DNA from: Lepiota brunneoincarnata
Taxonomy: Eukaryota; Basidiomycota; Agaricomycetes; Agaricales; Agaricaceae
NCBI GenBank assembly: GCA_023014365.1
Contig: JAEBUN010000002.1
Coordinates: forward strand, 2,542,001-2,606,000
Reading direction: 5' to 3'
DNA length: 64,000 nucleotides
The notes below the pieces were generated by a model. It was given only the letters and a program-made list of their open reading frames with translations, was not told where the DNA came from and did no database searches. Within the stretch, counting starts at the first letter, position 1. The number at the start of each line of letters is the position of its first letter. The position numbers and the translations under genes were made by a program. This document shows, piece after piece, positions 9,516-20,141 of the stretch.

Positions 9516-10796
9516 TCAGAACTGGATGACAAGGTGGAAGTGGGACAGGAACTCGGACCAATGAGCTTGGCAGTAAGTAAAGACTTTGGTGGTGCAGAAG
9601 TATTTGAGGTTTTTGTGGTTGGTGACTATGTCAATAGTAAGGGGGGCATCTTCTAGGTAGTGTTGCCAGATGTGAAAAGCTTTGAATATTGCTAGGAGTT
9701 CCTTATCGTGAGTGTCATAGTTAAGTTTGGCCATGTTAAAGATGTGGGAATGGAATGCAACAGGATGGACTTCCCCATCATCAGTGATGATAGAGAGGAT
9801 GGCCGCAAGGGCATAGTTGGAGGTATTGGTCTCGACAATGATCTGAGCATCAGGGGCCCAAGGAGTGAGGACGGGAGCAGATATGAATGCTTCCTTCAGG
9901 GAGTTAAAGGCTTCATGACATTTGTCAGTGAAATTCCATTTCACATCTTTGTGGGTGAGGCAAGTGAGTGGAACAACGATGTCAGAGTAACTATGAATGA
10001 AGTGACGGTAGAAATTGGCGAAACCTAAGAAGAACTGGATGTCCTTAACTTTCTTGGGTTCCGGCCACTCTTAGATGGTCTTGACCTTTGATTGGTCCAT
10101 TTGGAGACTGTTGGGGGAAAGAATGTAGCCAAAATATTCCACTGTGTCAGAGTGGAACTGGCATTTGTCAGGGTGGGCGTATAGACTGTATTGTTGGAAC
10201 CGCTTGAGGACCTCCTTGACTTGGTCACGATGGATACTATGATTGTCAGAGTATATCAGAATGTCATCAAGGTAGATAGTAACGCAGACATTGAGCATGT
10301 CCTTAAATATATCATTTATGAACCACTGGAAAGTGGCCAGGGCATTGGTAAGGTCAAAAGGCATGACCATCCACTTGAAGGAGCCATAGTGGGTCCAAAA
10401 GGTGGTCTTCCATTTGTCGCTGTCAGCAATGCGGACTAGATGGTATGTGTGATGGAGGTTGATTTTGGTATATATGCAGGCTTTGCGAGGGGAGTCTAAG
10501 AGGTCAGAGATGAGCAGAAGGGGGTAATGGTCCTTCTTGGTAATACGGTTGAGACCTCTAAAATCAACACATAAGCAGAGGGAGCCGTCCTTTTTCTTTA
10601 CAAAGAGAACCGGGGCTCTATGAGAAGTGGAAGGGCAAATGAAACCAATGGATAAATGTTCATCAATAAAATCATATAGAGTTCCAAGCTGTGATTGTGA
10701 AAGAGAGTAAATGGTACCGACTGGAGGCTGACCACCATCCTCTAGGTTAATCTGGAGGTTGTAAGGGTGGTGTGGAGCAAGTGTATCAGCACGCAA
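9516..10796 (-). pseudogene. pol: Gy1b pol: reverse transcriptase and RNase H
   Basis: RT is open at 10796-10071 with LCVDFRGLN, VMPFDLTNALATFQWF and the intact catalytic YLDDILIYSD. A stop at 10071-10073 replaces the Gln of the QEWPEPKK block seen in Gy1a. RNase H is at 9944-9516: the first catalytic position, in IVETNTSNYALAAIL, has Asn where Asp is expected; the Glu of DKELLAIFKAF is present; and the TNHKNLKYF block has Asn for the family's TDHKNL Asp. The gap 9408-9515 is the decayed RNase H/integrase linker with stops. Confidence 0.85.
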
Positions 10797-11689
10797 TTTA
10801 CTGAAAACATCGGCAAACTCATGGTATTCCCTGGGGATGGACGAGAGGTCAGCCGGGTCTTTGGAGACAGAAGAGGATGCAGCTGATATGGAGGTGGCAG
10901 AGAGGTTAATTCAGAATTGTTGGGAGCCAGGGAGCTTGGCAGCGCAGATAAAGGCAGGAGCATTTATCAGGGATATGTGCGGTTTTGCAGGGGGGATAAA
11001 TTGGGATGAGGTCCTGGACAGGGGTGGTGAACCTAGGTCAGGAGTGTCAGGGGTAGCCATAGGTGGGGCTGATGCGGGTGCAATGCAGGAAGAGACGGAA
11101 GCAGGATTCTCAAGTAGGGATGGCTGGAAAGTGATACTGCCCAAAGCCCAGTCAATCAACAGATTGTAGCAGGTGAGCCAGTTGTGTCCTAAGACTGCAG
11201 AACAGGAAGAGTTGAGCTAGGTGACATAAGTGTCCAAGATAATAGATTCACCAGAGGAGAAAGATACAGGCAGTTGCACAAGCTCCGTAATGTAGGCATT
11301 TGAGGTCCCATCAAATAACCGAAGTTCAATAGCCGGGATGGACGAGGTTGGAATACTATGAGAATGAACAAAAGATAAGTCCACAAAACAGTGAGTAAAA
11401 CTGCTATCAACAAAAGCTTTGAAAGGAGAAAGAGAAGAGAAATCAGAACTAACTACATTGTCCATGGTAGAAAGTGGGTCCGAAGCAGAGAGTATGGAAG
11501 TGGAAACAGAAGATAAAGAAGTAACTAAAGGAGAAGTTAATGTAATGTAAAAAGAGTTCAGGTTGGAAAGAGTGGATGCATTGAGACAGAAACTCTCTGG
11601 GGCACAGCAGAGTTCAATGTGATCCTCAGTCTGTGCAGAGGCCTGAGAACTGCCAACTATTTTTCTGAGCTTGGGAGAGCTAACACATC
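10797..11689 (-). pseudogene. pol: Gy1b pol N-terminus: aspartic protease
   Basis: Matches the Gy1a protease frame almost residue for residue, but it is split by stops near 11219 and 11160. The active site reads FVDSSFTHCFVD: the Gly of the required Asp-Ser/Thr-Gly is replaced by Ser, so even a restored frame would give an inactive protease. The frame downstream runs into the N-terminal RT linker (SSIPREYHEFADVF region). Confidence 0.78.
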
Positions 11690-12928
11690 TGTCTCAGGAA
11701 GCTGAGCCTGTCGGCCTTTAGCCTTGGCATCAGGGAATTTTTTCTTGTCACAGTTAGCAGCCCTGTGATTGGGATCTGTGCAGACAAGGCAAGGGTTATT
11801 GTTGAAACGTCATTAATGTTCCTCAGGGGTTAATTTACCATCCTTACCAAGTTTACTAGTAAGGTCAGATTTGGGCAGGACCGATTTCTGACCGGTGGAT
11901 GGGTTGGGCGGAGTACCCTTGAAGTTGTTGTTGTTGGGGGTGCTGCCTTTGTTGTTACTATTGGCAGGCTTGGCGGCAGGTTGTGTGTTGGACAAGATGG
12001 ATGGGGATGGATTGCCTCCAAGTTTCTTAGAGGCGGTCGGGTCTGAAGCGGCTTTGGCGTGGGCCTTCTTGCGTTGGCACTCCCAGTAGCAAGCATTGAT
12101 CTTCATTACTGCTGCCTGCATTTCGATGAAGGTGTTGGGCTTGCCGTTGGGCCAATTGGACTGAATGTCCTGGATGTGGTTGGGGAGGCCTTTGTAGTAG
12201 TGGTGACAGAATACTTTGTCACCCCAGCGGAGTTGGCTGGCTAGGCAGAGAAAGTCAACATTATAGACAGTGATCTTCTCATCGTAGCGCATTCGGAAGG
12301 AGTCGAGCTGCTCAGCAGCTTCTCTGGTCAGATCTGCAGGACCAAAATTGGTCTGCAGTTCCAGGGTGAACTGGTCCCAGTCCTTGATCCAATCGTGCAT
12401 TATTCTGTGGTTGTCGGCCTTGTCAAGGCCAATTTCAAAGTGTTGTTGGGCTACACCTGTAAGGTACATCAATGCAAAGTTAACCTTGGTGGCAGGGATA
12501 GCAAACTGAGCTGGGTTAGTATGGAAGTAGAGTCAGCATTGGAAGAGGAAGGGTTTGAGTTTGGCAGGGTTGGAACCTGTAAAGATGTCAGGTTTGTGAG
12601 CTTTGGTATGGGGAGTTTGGGGAGGCTATGGGGCTTGAGAGTTCTTATGGCCGTCCATTTGATCGGCTATGCGTTGGAAAACTTAGAGTAGAAGTCGATC
12701 ATGGTCGTCTCAGTTATTGCCAAGTGGGGTATTATTGTTGTTGTTGCCATTATCTGATGGTTTGTCGTCGCCCAAAGGCCCATCCCCATTGTCAGGATAG
12801 TCATCGGAATCACCAGGGTCACTAAGATTGGGATTGGGGTCGGGGCCTTCATCGGGACCATCGGGGGTCTGGAATAGTGAGGGTTGTATATCTTCGGAGA
12901 ACTGGTCTGAAGTCAAGGGTGCAACCAA
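11690..12928 (-). pseudogene. gag: Gy1b gag
   Basis: The Asp/Pro/Asn-rich N-terminus is at 12928-12710. The Gag core is open at 12472-11813 (AQQHFEIGLDKADN, DWDQFTLELQTNFGP, then a Lys/Asn/Pro linker). After a stop at 11813 the zinc knuckle CLVCTDPNHRAANC is still encoded at about 11750-11795. Layout and length equal Gy1a gag; point stops and shifts break it. Confidence 0.78.
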
Positions 12929-13103
12929 TTGTCAGTGAGAGTGAGAAGCCCTCGGGGAGTTGGGTTACAGTTCCTCAGAAAGAGGTTGTCAAATGATGCA
13001 TTTGCTACAGTGAGCAGCTGGAGTTACCAGAGTGCAAGTATGGGTAACTGTTCGAGAGACCATAGTTAGAAAAATTCAGAGTGTGGTGAACAGGAGGAGT
13101 GTG

Positions 13104-13115
13104 AGTCTGATACTA
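13104..13115 (-). other. Putative primer-binding site of Gy1b (tRNA-iMet-like)
   Basis: One base inside the 5' LTR the minus strand reads TAGTATCAGACT. It matches 9 of 12 positions of the common initiator-Met PBS TGGTATCAGAGC; the differences fit the general decay of the copy. Confidence 0.5.
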
Positions 13116-13116
13116 C

Positions 13117-13777
13117 TGTTAGAGCTGGTGTGGATTGGGGCTGAAGTGGAGGGTCGGGGTGGTATCCTTGATATAAGGTAACCGGGGGACAGGGTGAAGT
13201 CAGGACGTAGACTTCAGGATTGAGGTGGAGTATATCAGGTGGGAAGTTGGACTTGCGGCCTCAGCATATGTGCTGTGCCCTCTTACTGTCCTAGTCTGTA
13301 TTTCAGGAAGTCAGGGCCAAAGCGGAGCAAGGCAGAAGAGAGGAGAGGATAGAGAACAGGGAGCTGGTCCACTGCTCGATTCAATTATTAGACTGAGGAG
13401 TACAAGCCAAGTACCTATGGTATATATACTACTGGCCTTATGAACTATGACTTGTACTGACTATGTGCGGAGCAAAGTGGAGACCAATCTAGTTACAAAC
13501 AGATTACAAACAGATTATGACTGGAATGGAAACAGGTACAGGTATGGAGACTGATAATGTATCTTGACTACGGACGGGAAATGGAGATGGGGATATGAGA
13601 CACCAAGGGTCAGGTGACCATGGCATGTGTGGAGGTGGTCGTGTAATTGGGGCAGTGGGTTGCAGTCAGAGCAGATTGGGGCCAAGTCAGAGGGCAGAGG
13701 GTTGTTGTATGGAACACATGTGAAGTTGAGAAGCCAAAGTTTAAATGATTAGACTCTGAGTTGGCAGGGATATGACA
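13117..13777 (-). repeat. Gy1b 5' LTR (661 bp)
   Basis: tgttagagctgg...gatatgaca. TATA box at 13421-13428. U3 repeats of the attacaaacag type at about 13488-13525. Divergence from the 3' LTR is clearly visible by eye, so the insertion is not recent. Confidence 0.93.
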
Positions 13778-13976
13778 CAACCCCCCTATTGGGCGATGTC
13801 CTAAAGGTGCCAGTGATCCAGAGTGCAGCCTGACACTGCATGGAGATGGCTTTAGTAGAGTAAAAGTGAACATGCTTCTTAAATGTAAGGACACGATCAA
13901 AGTAGAAGCCCAGATACCTCCAATAGGTCTTGGGCAAAAGAGAGGTAGTGCCAGTGAATAGGGGAAACCCCAAGTC
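13778..13976 (-). pseudogene. LINE-A0 ORF2 fragment, right piece with internal deletion
   Basis: Continues LINE-A0 after Gy1b: first the IAGL-upstream region (RTSPNRGV equivalent), then the RT thumb/after-palm block (YWRYLGFYFDRVLTFKKHVHFYSTKAIS). About 170 bp present in other LINE-A copies is missing at about 13836, with catgg microhomology at the junction. At the right it is interrupted by the poly(T) of LINE-A1. Confidence 0.8.
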
Positions 13977-14494
13977 TTTTTTTTTTTTTTTTTTTTTTTA
14001 AATCTCCAATTTATTATGTGGGCCGCATAGGGAGGCTGTGTGCAGCAACATACTACAGTACAAATGACCAAGCCATACACTACAGGGTATCTGTACATAC
14101 AACACGTGACCGCGGATGCAGGCATGCATTTCCCCATGCCCAGGACAAAACCACCCCAAACAAACAGAAGTGGGAAGATGGCTGCTGCCCAGTACACAAC
14201 ACGGAAACCAAACCGAAGCAAGGTCCCCCCCCTTATTGGGGGTTAGGGGTCAATTCCCACATAAATCCCTACACACCACCCAAAGGCAGCAGGGGAATAA
14301 CCAACGCCCCGGCCAGAACCCAACTGGGCGCCAGGTAGAGCTACTAGCTGATACCCCCCAGGGGGGGCCCAGCCCTCTCAGCAAACGCGAACGCAGTTGG
14401 TGATGCCTCAAGGAAAGCAATGAGGGCCTCGACCGTAGCCAGGACCCCCGCCATGAAGTGCCTAGGGCAGCTCTGGAACACATGCTCACAGATC
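13977..14494 (-). mobile_element. LINE-A1, 5'-truncated copy (3' UTR and C-terminal end)
   Basis: Poly(T) 13977-13999, then the LINE-A terminal sequence (complement of ttataaattggagattt), the 3' UTR and the last codons of ORF2 with part of the C-terminal CCHC region. It is cut at 14494 by the poly(T) of LINE-B1. 5' truncation is the normal outcome of target-primed reverse transcription. Confidence 0.85.
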
Positions 14495-15178
14495 TTTTTT
14501 TTTTTTTTGAAATCAACAATTTATAACATGGTGCTCAAACGCAGTCCACATGCACTAGCTACATACAAGGCAACTAATACAGGGTATAACTACCACTAAA
14601 GGTAGGGAAGAGAGTCCCGCTGACTCAAAAGGCTACACTCCGTAAAGAAGTGTGCATGGGTAAAGAGCTTGCTACCCTGACAAAAACTGGGGCACGACAG
14701 ACGAGGGGTAGATAGGGCCAACAGGTCCTCCCCCCTAAAAGGGTTAGGAGTTGATTCTCCATAAATCCCTACACCTCACAGGCAAAGGCGCTAAGAGTTT
14801 CAGGTCTCTGCCACAAGGGTGTTAGGAGTCAATTCTTCATAAATTGCTACATCCTGCCCAGAGGGCAGGGGGCGAATAACTATTGGCTCCTCAAGGCTGA
14901 AGCCCACGAGGGGGGAACAACCCAAAGGCCCTCCCCAGTTATCCCACCCCTTGGGGCTAGGATAGGAATGCAAATGCAGAAGGATTGTATTCCAGAAAGC
15001 CTAGAAGGGCATCAAGGTTGTGGGGCAAACTGCCACATCACGTATACTCCAGACAGGAGGTGAGAATGTGAGTACGGGTTTCAAGCCACAACCCACAAGG
15101 ACAGGAGTGATCCTCCTGAGGGTGGAATCTAGCGTAGTATTCCCCTATAGGGGCATGACCGAGTATAGTGCGGACTGC

Positions 15179-15928
15179 CTACGCTGTGCCAGCGACAGAC
15201 ATCCAAGGGCTGATTTCTTGGAGCCAGATACCTCCAGAGAGGTATGAGGATTGGAGAGACTTCCTGAGGGAGTCCAACAGGGGGAGAAAGTTCCTACCCC
15301 AGTACAAGGGCAAGTGAAACATATTCACCCACTCATCAATGCACCCCCTCGTAACCTCAGCACAAAGGGAGTCGATAGTAGTCACTGGGCGGACACCTAG
15401 TGATATGTGGAGCTCTTTTACCATTATGATGGTGTCAGAGTGAAGCTCTGCAACAGAGCCCGAAGGCACCTGCCAGAAAGTGACGGTCTGCTGGGCCTTG
15501 GCAGACAACCAGCAATCCAAAGACCAACACACCTCCAGGGAATGAGCCTGGCCAGCATGCACAGAAGGATCGACAGCTCTGCGGGTGGAGCCCACAGAGC
15601 TAATGTAAATAAAGATGTGGTCGGTTTCAGCACAATCTAAGACCATACCTACTCCCAACCGAATGGAGTGGAGCTCCGCATCAGCAAGCAGAACCCTCCT
15701 TACAGCCTGCCTGACCAAGCGCCTGCCTGCAAATACACAAGCCACCGAAACAGCCTGCAGCCTCCCGCATGGCAGCTGGTGGGCACCAGCTGCTATGCAA
15801 GCAGACATCGGGTCGGCCTGTGCCCTCCAGATGGAGGCGTGCAGTCCATCGAGATGCCGTTGCTTCAAATCCCCCTCCAGATCAATAGTGTATAGCATGA
15901 ATTTGATCTGCTCCAAAAAGCGGTCCAA
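15179..15928 (-). pseudogene. LINE-B1 ORF2 C-terminal part: degenerate RNase H-like domain
   Basis: Open for 249 codons. It aligns with the LINE-A RNase H segment through the shared order of blocks (leader with Ala/Gln, LLADAELHSIRLG for the Glu block, then RAVDPSVHAGQAHSLEVC). But where LINE-A has TDAS and FTDSMAS, this family has VFAG and IYISS: both catalytic Asp positions are absent here and in LINE-B5 and LINE-B7. The part after the stop encodes the C-terminal zinc motif CPCGLWLETRTHILTSC-like block (CXCX8HX4C). The copy is broken by stops and the D1 insertion. Confidence 0.75.
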
Positions 15929-16779
15929 AAGTTGGAGACCTGGCCTGTTTTTTTTTTTTTTTTTTTAAATCTCCAATTTATAATGCGGGCTGTGTAGGGA
16001 GGCCGCGTGCAACTACCTACTACAGGGGGCAAGTAGCTACAAAGTTCACCCTACATACTGGCATGCCTGCCAACGCGAGCTTGTATCACCCCAAGCTCAA
16101 GAGGGAACCACCCACAAGAAGTGGGGAAACAAGTGGGAGGCTACCAAGTGGTTAGCACATACCTACACCCAAAGGGCACCAGATGCATGAGGTCCCACCC
16201 AATAGCCCACTCTGCTACCACACCTTCCCAGAGGACAGTAGCTGGAGCAGGGAGCATGTAGTATATACTCTCCTCTGAATAAATACTAGAACCTAAAAAG
16301 GCTCAGCACAGACTACAGGGAATTCCTGTGGGAATAGAGTCTGCAGGCCCTAGGAGCCTAGTGCAGAAAGGCAGATCTGAAGACCTGCTAAATAAACAAG
16401 GGTCCATGGTCCCCATGCATGTAGCACAACAATGTTAATTCACTGCAAATGCCCAGATAGGTGGATAATAACCATGGAAGCAAGGTAAACTTCCCAAAGG
16501 GAAGGAAAAAGGTCAACTGCAATGTCAGTGATGAGGGGCAACCTGGGCATCAAGGGAAGCCCTGACTACTGTAATAGTAGCCCATACAGAATCAAGAGGG
16601 TTAAGTGCCAAGCACCCAAGCAAAATGTGGCACACAGTCCAATTACTCTAAAGAGCATTTGGAGCCATGTCTGAAAAAGTGGCATTGTGGCCAAATGAGT
16701 GAGTGCAGCCACATGCAATTAAGGGGACAGGAGGGGTACTAGGACCCCTACTGTCCCGCAAAATATGGGGCAAAGCGCC

Positions 16780-16905
16780 TGCCAAACAAGTTCTAAACAA
16801 GCCCTGCAATCCGGAGAAGCAGGACTGTCAAAGAGGAAACACCCCATAAAAGGTGTGATAGATCAATGAGATCAGCCCAGAACAGGCTGAAACTTGCTGA
16901 GAATG
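16780..16905. repeat. Imperfect direct repeat inside D1, copy 1
   Basis: Shares with 17122-17260 a series of blocks in the same order and spacing: caatc(c/t)g, gaggaaacac/agaagaaacac, ataaaa, gtgatag/gtgagatcag, gctgaaacttgctgag. Period about 340 bp. Function unknown. Confidence 0.6.
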
Positions 16906-17121
16906 GTCTGAGCACGCTCCCAAGCTTTCACTAAGCAAGGGAGAAGCAGCCAAGCCAGAGGGCTGGCAGAACAACTGCAGATGCACAAAAGACAGGCTTT
17001 TTGGGGGAGATACCCCCAAAGAAGTGAACGTCAAGGCTACCCCCGTAGGTGCAGCTGTGTATAAACGAGGGGTCTGAAGGGGCCTAGGGGCCCCTACAGT
17101 TTTGTGAAGCTTCAGCCAGAA

Positions 17122-17260
17122 TGGCTGAGGAACGAGCTCTGAACGAGCTTTGCAATCTGAGGATCACAGAGAGGTCAGAGAAGAAACACATAAAAAGTAT
17201 GATAACTCAGTGAGATCAGCTCAGAACAAGCTGAAACTTGCTGAGGATGTGCCCGGAGCT
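17122..17260. repeat. Imperfect direct repeat inside D1, copy 2
   Basis: Second unit of the repeat described at 16780-16905, best conserved in the segment gagatcag-ctcagaacaagctgaaacttgctgag. Confidence 0.6.
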
Positions 17261-18203
17261 TCTGTGCATGCTTTGTTACCCAGTCCGGCACTGTGGGACA
17301 AGATGTAGCCCCCCCGGAGTGATGGGGAAGGCTGGAGGAGGTGAGATATGCCTGGGCATGCTTAAAGTGTCAGTGGAGGTGCCATAGCCTGGTACAACCA
17401 CTGGAAATGGTGTGTGAACACCCTGATAGTGCTTGCCTTCAACCTAGACCTCAGACCAGCGATTTGGAACCCTGCAAAACCCCCAATCCTTCCCTACAGT
17501 GTTTCCTACAAAAAGGGCAAATTGTCAGTGACCCCCTCAACAGATCAACTCGAAATTTGGTACATGGGAGGGCACACAGGGCCGCTACTACCATGCCGGA
17601 TTAAAAGAAAAACGGACAAGAGGAAGGCCATGAATGAGCCTCCCAACTTGAGAGGAAGTGCAACCTGACTAAATATGGTAATGGTTGCTGATAAAGGAGC
17701 TGCGTTGAGACCTGGCCTGTTCTCGTCCACGAATGGGCTGAATGGCTCAGTAAGCTGCAGAAGCACATTCTATACCTCCATGAGGGCACTCTTCACCTTG
17801 GGCTGAAGCACCGGGGTGAGAGACGAAATAGAGCAGGAGTGCACCAGAGAGCTCCCCTTGAACTCATGACCCAGCAAGGGCTGAAGCAGATGATTTACTG
17901 CAAGTGTGGCGACCTGGAATATTGTACAGGAAGCCAACTTCTTGAGATGCAACTGGAAGGGTAGAAGGCCCACAAGGGCCTTTGCCCTCCTGGAGGGGGA
18001 TGTGTGGAATGCACCGATAATCCAATTAGCGGTACGCTGCTGCATAGAGTTGAATATCTTGAGGATCCCCTTGTTACGGAAACCCTCGTGATACCACATA
18101 TGGAACCCATACATGGCAATGGGAGCCATGCAGGACCGGTAGCCCATCCAAGGAGTCCCTTGCAGGCAAACTCTGCATAACCCCAACATGGTCTGCTTGG
18201 CAT

Positions 18204-18482
18204 GAGATGAGTGCTACGGCATCTGTTACTCCCATGCCAGACTGAGCTTTACTCACCTTAGACACAGGCAGGGGCCTCCCCTATAGGTGGTGCACCTAGG
18301 GGCATAGGTCGGCATACTAACAGCCTCCCTAATTGGTGTAGTACTAAAGCCAGTAGGCTGGAATTACATGAGGTGGCGCAAAAACATGGAACATCCCAAA
18401 CCCGTTGCCCTCCCAACTAGGCAATCCCTGGGATAGCAGGTTGGCACAAAGCCTTCCTAAAGGGTGTACAAGGTGGGCTAAA
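18204..18482. other. Unassigned sequence left of Cop1 solo LTR
   Basis: About 280 bp with no ORF, tail or similarity to the other elements that I can see. It continues beyond the solo LTR at 18852. It may be a further diverged 5' part of LINE-B1 or older host sequence. Confidence 0.5.
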
Positions 18483-18851
18483 TGTTAGGAGTGCCCTGTG
18501 ACATGCCAGGATGTGTTATATGCACTCCTGTGGTGAGCAGTGTGCACTTGTCTTATTGTGCTCTGAACAGTCCCACTTGTTTGTTGTTGTGTTTGTGGAC
18601 TTGTAGATAGGCCTGGATGCTTTTGGTAGCTAGTCATGTGATCTAGATATGGACTTGCACCTGTGGACACTTTTGGGACTTCCAGTCTCTCACAGCTGTC
18701 CACAGGTGAGTAGTTAGTTCTATCTCCACTCCAGTCTCTCACAGCTGTCCACAGCTTGTTCCTTTCATTTCTAGTTGTTCCCTTCATGTAATACACTCGT
18801 TCCTTCGCTGTTAGGACTCCTTACCAGTCCCCCAACGCTCCTGCTTCAACA
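18483..18851 (+). repeat. Cop1 solo LTR 1 with TSD ctaaa
   Basis: 369 bp, tgttaggagtgcc...ctgcttcaaca, the same as the 3' LTR of the Cop1 element at 43634-44002. Perfect 5 bp TSD ctaaa at 18478-18482 and 18852-18856. No internal sequence is present, so it is a product of LTR-LTR recombination. Confidence 0.95.
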
Positions 18852-19142
18852 CTAAACTCCGCCACTCACCCCACAGACTCACGCTAGAACTACTGACGTG
18901 GTAACAACTTAAACCGATAAACCCAGATCTTACCCGGGATCGATCGATGGCAGATCTTGACTTCTTGAGCTGGTTTGCCATTCTCTGAACAAACTGTTAC
19001 AGTCCAGTGGCTACCTAGGGTGCAACCCCTGGACCACCTTCCTGTTACCCAGTAGCCAGTTTGTGATCAAGATCCAGTTGCCCAGATCTGCAATAAGCAT
19101 GGATCCCCATATAACTATCCAAGCTTATTGTCTTGCAGGGGC
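18852..19142. other. Unassigned sequence right of Cop1 solo LTR
   Basis: About 290 bp without a recognisable ORF or repeat. Continuous with 18204-18482 before the LTR inserted. Contains several gatc/agatct motifs but nothing I can name. Confidence 0.5.
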
Positions 19143-19781
19143 TTTTTTTTTTTTTTTAAAAAAAATCAACAATTTATAACACGGTGCTCAAATGCAGTCT
19201 GCATGCACTAGCTACAACAAAGCAACTAATACATGATATAACTACCAACTAAGGTAGGGGAAAAAGCCCTGCTGGCTTGAAAGGCTACACTCCGTAAAGA
19301 AGTGTGCATGGGTGAAGAGCCTGCTACCCTGACAGAAACCAGGGTGCGGCAGACGAGGGGTAGATAGGGCTGACAGGTCCTCCCCCCTAGGAGGGTTAGG
19401 AGTCAATTCTCCATAAATTCCTACACCTCACAGGCTAAGGCTCTAAGAACTTTGGGTCTCTGCCCCTAGGGGTGCTAGAAGTCAATTCTCCATAAATCGC
19501 TACAACCCGCCCAGAAGAACAGGGGGCAAATAACTGTCAGCTCCTCGAGGCCGAAACCCATGAGGAGGGAACAATCTGAAGGCCCTCCCCAGTTACATAT
19601 TCCACCCCTTGAGGCTGGGATAGGAACGCAAACACAGAGGAATTGTGTTCCAGAAAGCCCAGGAGGGCGTTAAGGTTGCAGGGTAGGCTGCCACGTCACG
19701 TATACTCCGGATAGGAGGTGAGAATGTGAGTGCAGGTTTCAAGCCGCAATCCACAAGGACAGGAGTGATTCTCCTGGGGAC
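19143..19781 (-). mobile_element. LINE-B2, 5'-truncated copy (3' UTR and last codons)
   Basis: Poly(T) 19143-19157 followed by an A-run and the LINE-B tail, the duplicated 3' UTR box/hairpin and the C-terminal zinc motif end of ORF2 (conserved stretch at 19715-19778). Cut at 19781. Confidence 0.85.
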
Positions 19782-20025
19782 GCCACGCTTTTTTCCCTCT
19801 TACCACCATCATCTCCACTTTACATTATTTTCTACTCTTAATCTACAGGCAGCCGTCCCTTTCTTAGTGGGCTGTCTACACTATTCCTACTCTCTTCACC
19901 CTTCTGAGGTGTCCTGGAGCTGTTTGGTATTGTTGGGGAGTCGGGTGCACCCTTGGCAAAGGTACTTAATGACTAGGTATGCTGGCCATCTGATGAACTG
20001 GCGGTTCTGGACGGTCTCTGCTGCA
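19782..20025. other. Unassigned 244 bp with exon-like features upstream of LINE-A2
   Basis: Pyrimidine-rich stretch ending in a good 3' splice site (cttaatctacag, about 19848), then about 105 bp of exon-like sequence up to a possible donor (aag/gtactt, about 19957). No match to any element in the window. It could be a remnant of host DNA or captured sequence. Confidence 0.3.
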
Positions 20026-20141
20026 TCCCTTCTTGGAAGTCAACTACCACCAACTTGCTTGCACAGCCACAAGCCAACCCCTTCATCGTTCTATACAACA
20101 AGCTCTAGTGGTCTGATCTTCGATCTTAACTTCCTACGCAC

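Larger units (their letters stand above)
5931..13777 (-). mobile_element. Gy1b, complete Ty3/gypsy chromovirus (7,847 bp) with TSD caacc
   Basis: Complete element on the minus strand. It has a 5' LTR at 13117-13777, gag, protease, RT, RNase H, HHCC and core integrase, a chromodomain, an unusual 1.2 kb region holding an antisense gene, a polypurine tract (AAAGGGGGGA, 6616-6625 complement) and a 3' LTR at 5931-6612. A perfect 5 bp TSD caacc lies at 5926-5930 and 13778-13782, with LINE-A0 continuing on both sides. The coding regions have many stops and catalytic substitutions, mostly transitions, so the copy is dead. Confidence 0.95.
15950..17706 (-). mobile_element. D1, poly(A)-tailed element without RT, inserted in LINE-B1
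   Basis: Flanked by a perfect 15 bp TSD gagacctggcctgtt (15935-15949 and 17707-17721). Begins with poly(T) and the complement of ttataaattggagattt, the LINE-A tail; about 55 nt of the tail match LINE-A. The first roughly 600 bp match the 3' part of D2 (57248-60514). The remaining body, 16550-17706, is unlike D2 and has no convincing coding region. It contains an imperfect direct repeat of about 130 bp (16780-16905 and 17122-17260). Mobilisation by LINE-A is inferred from the shared tail. Confidence 0.8.
14495..18203 (-). mobile_element. LINE-B1, minus-strand, interrupted by element D1
   Basis: Pieces 14495-15949 and 17707-18203. Starts with poly(T) and the LINE-B tail (aaattgttgattt on the minus strand). 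It then has a 3' UTR with the duplicated box/hairpin, the CCHC C-terminus, the RNase H-like domain (frame 15928-15179) and post-RT sequence. The right piece encodes YRSCMAPIAMYGFHMWYHEGF, equivalent to WSCMVPIATYGFRMWYHKGF in LINE-B5, but is more diverged and fades out near 18203. D1 is inserted with TSD gagacctggcctgtt. Confidence 0.82.
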
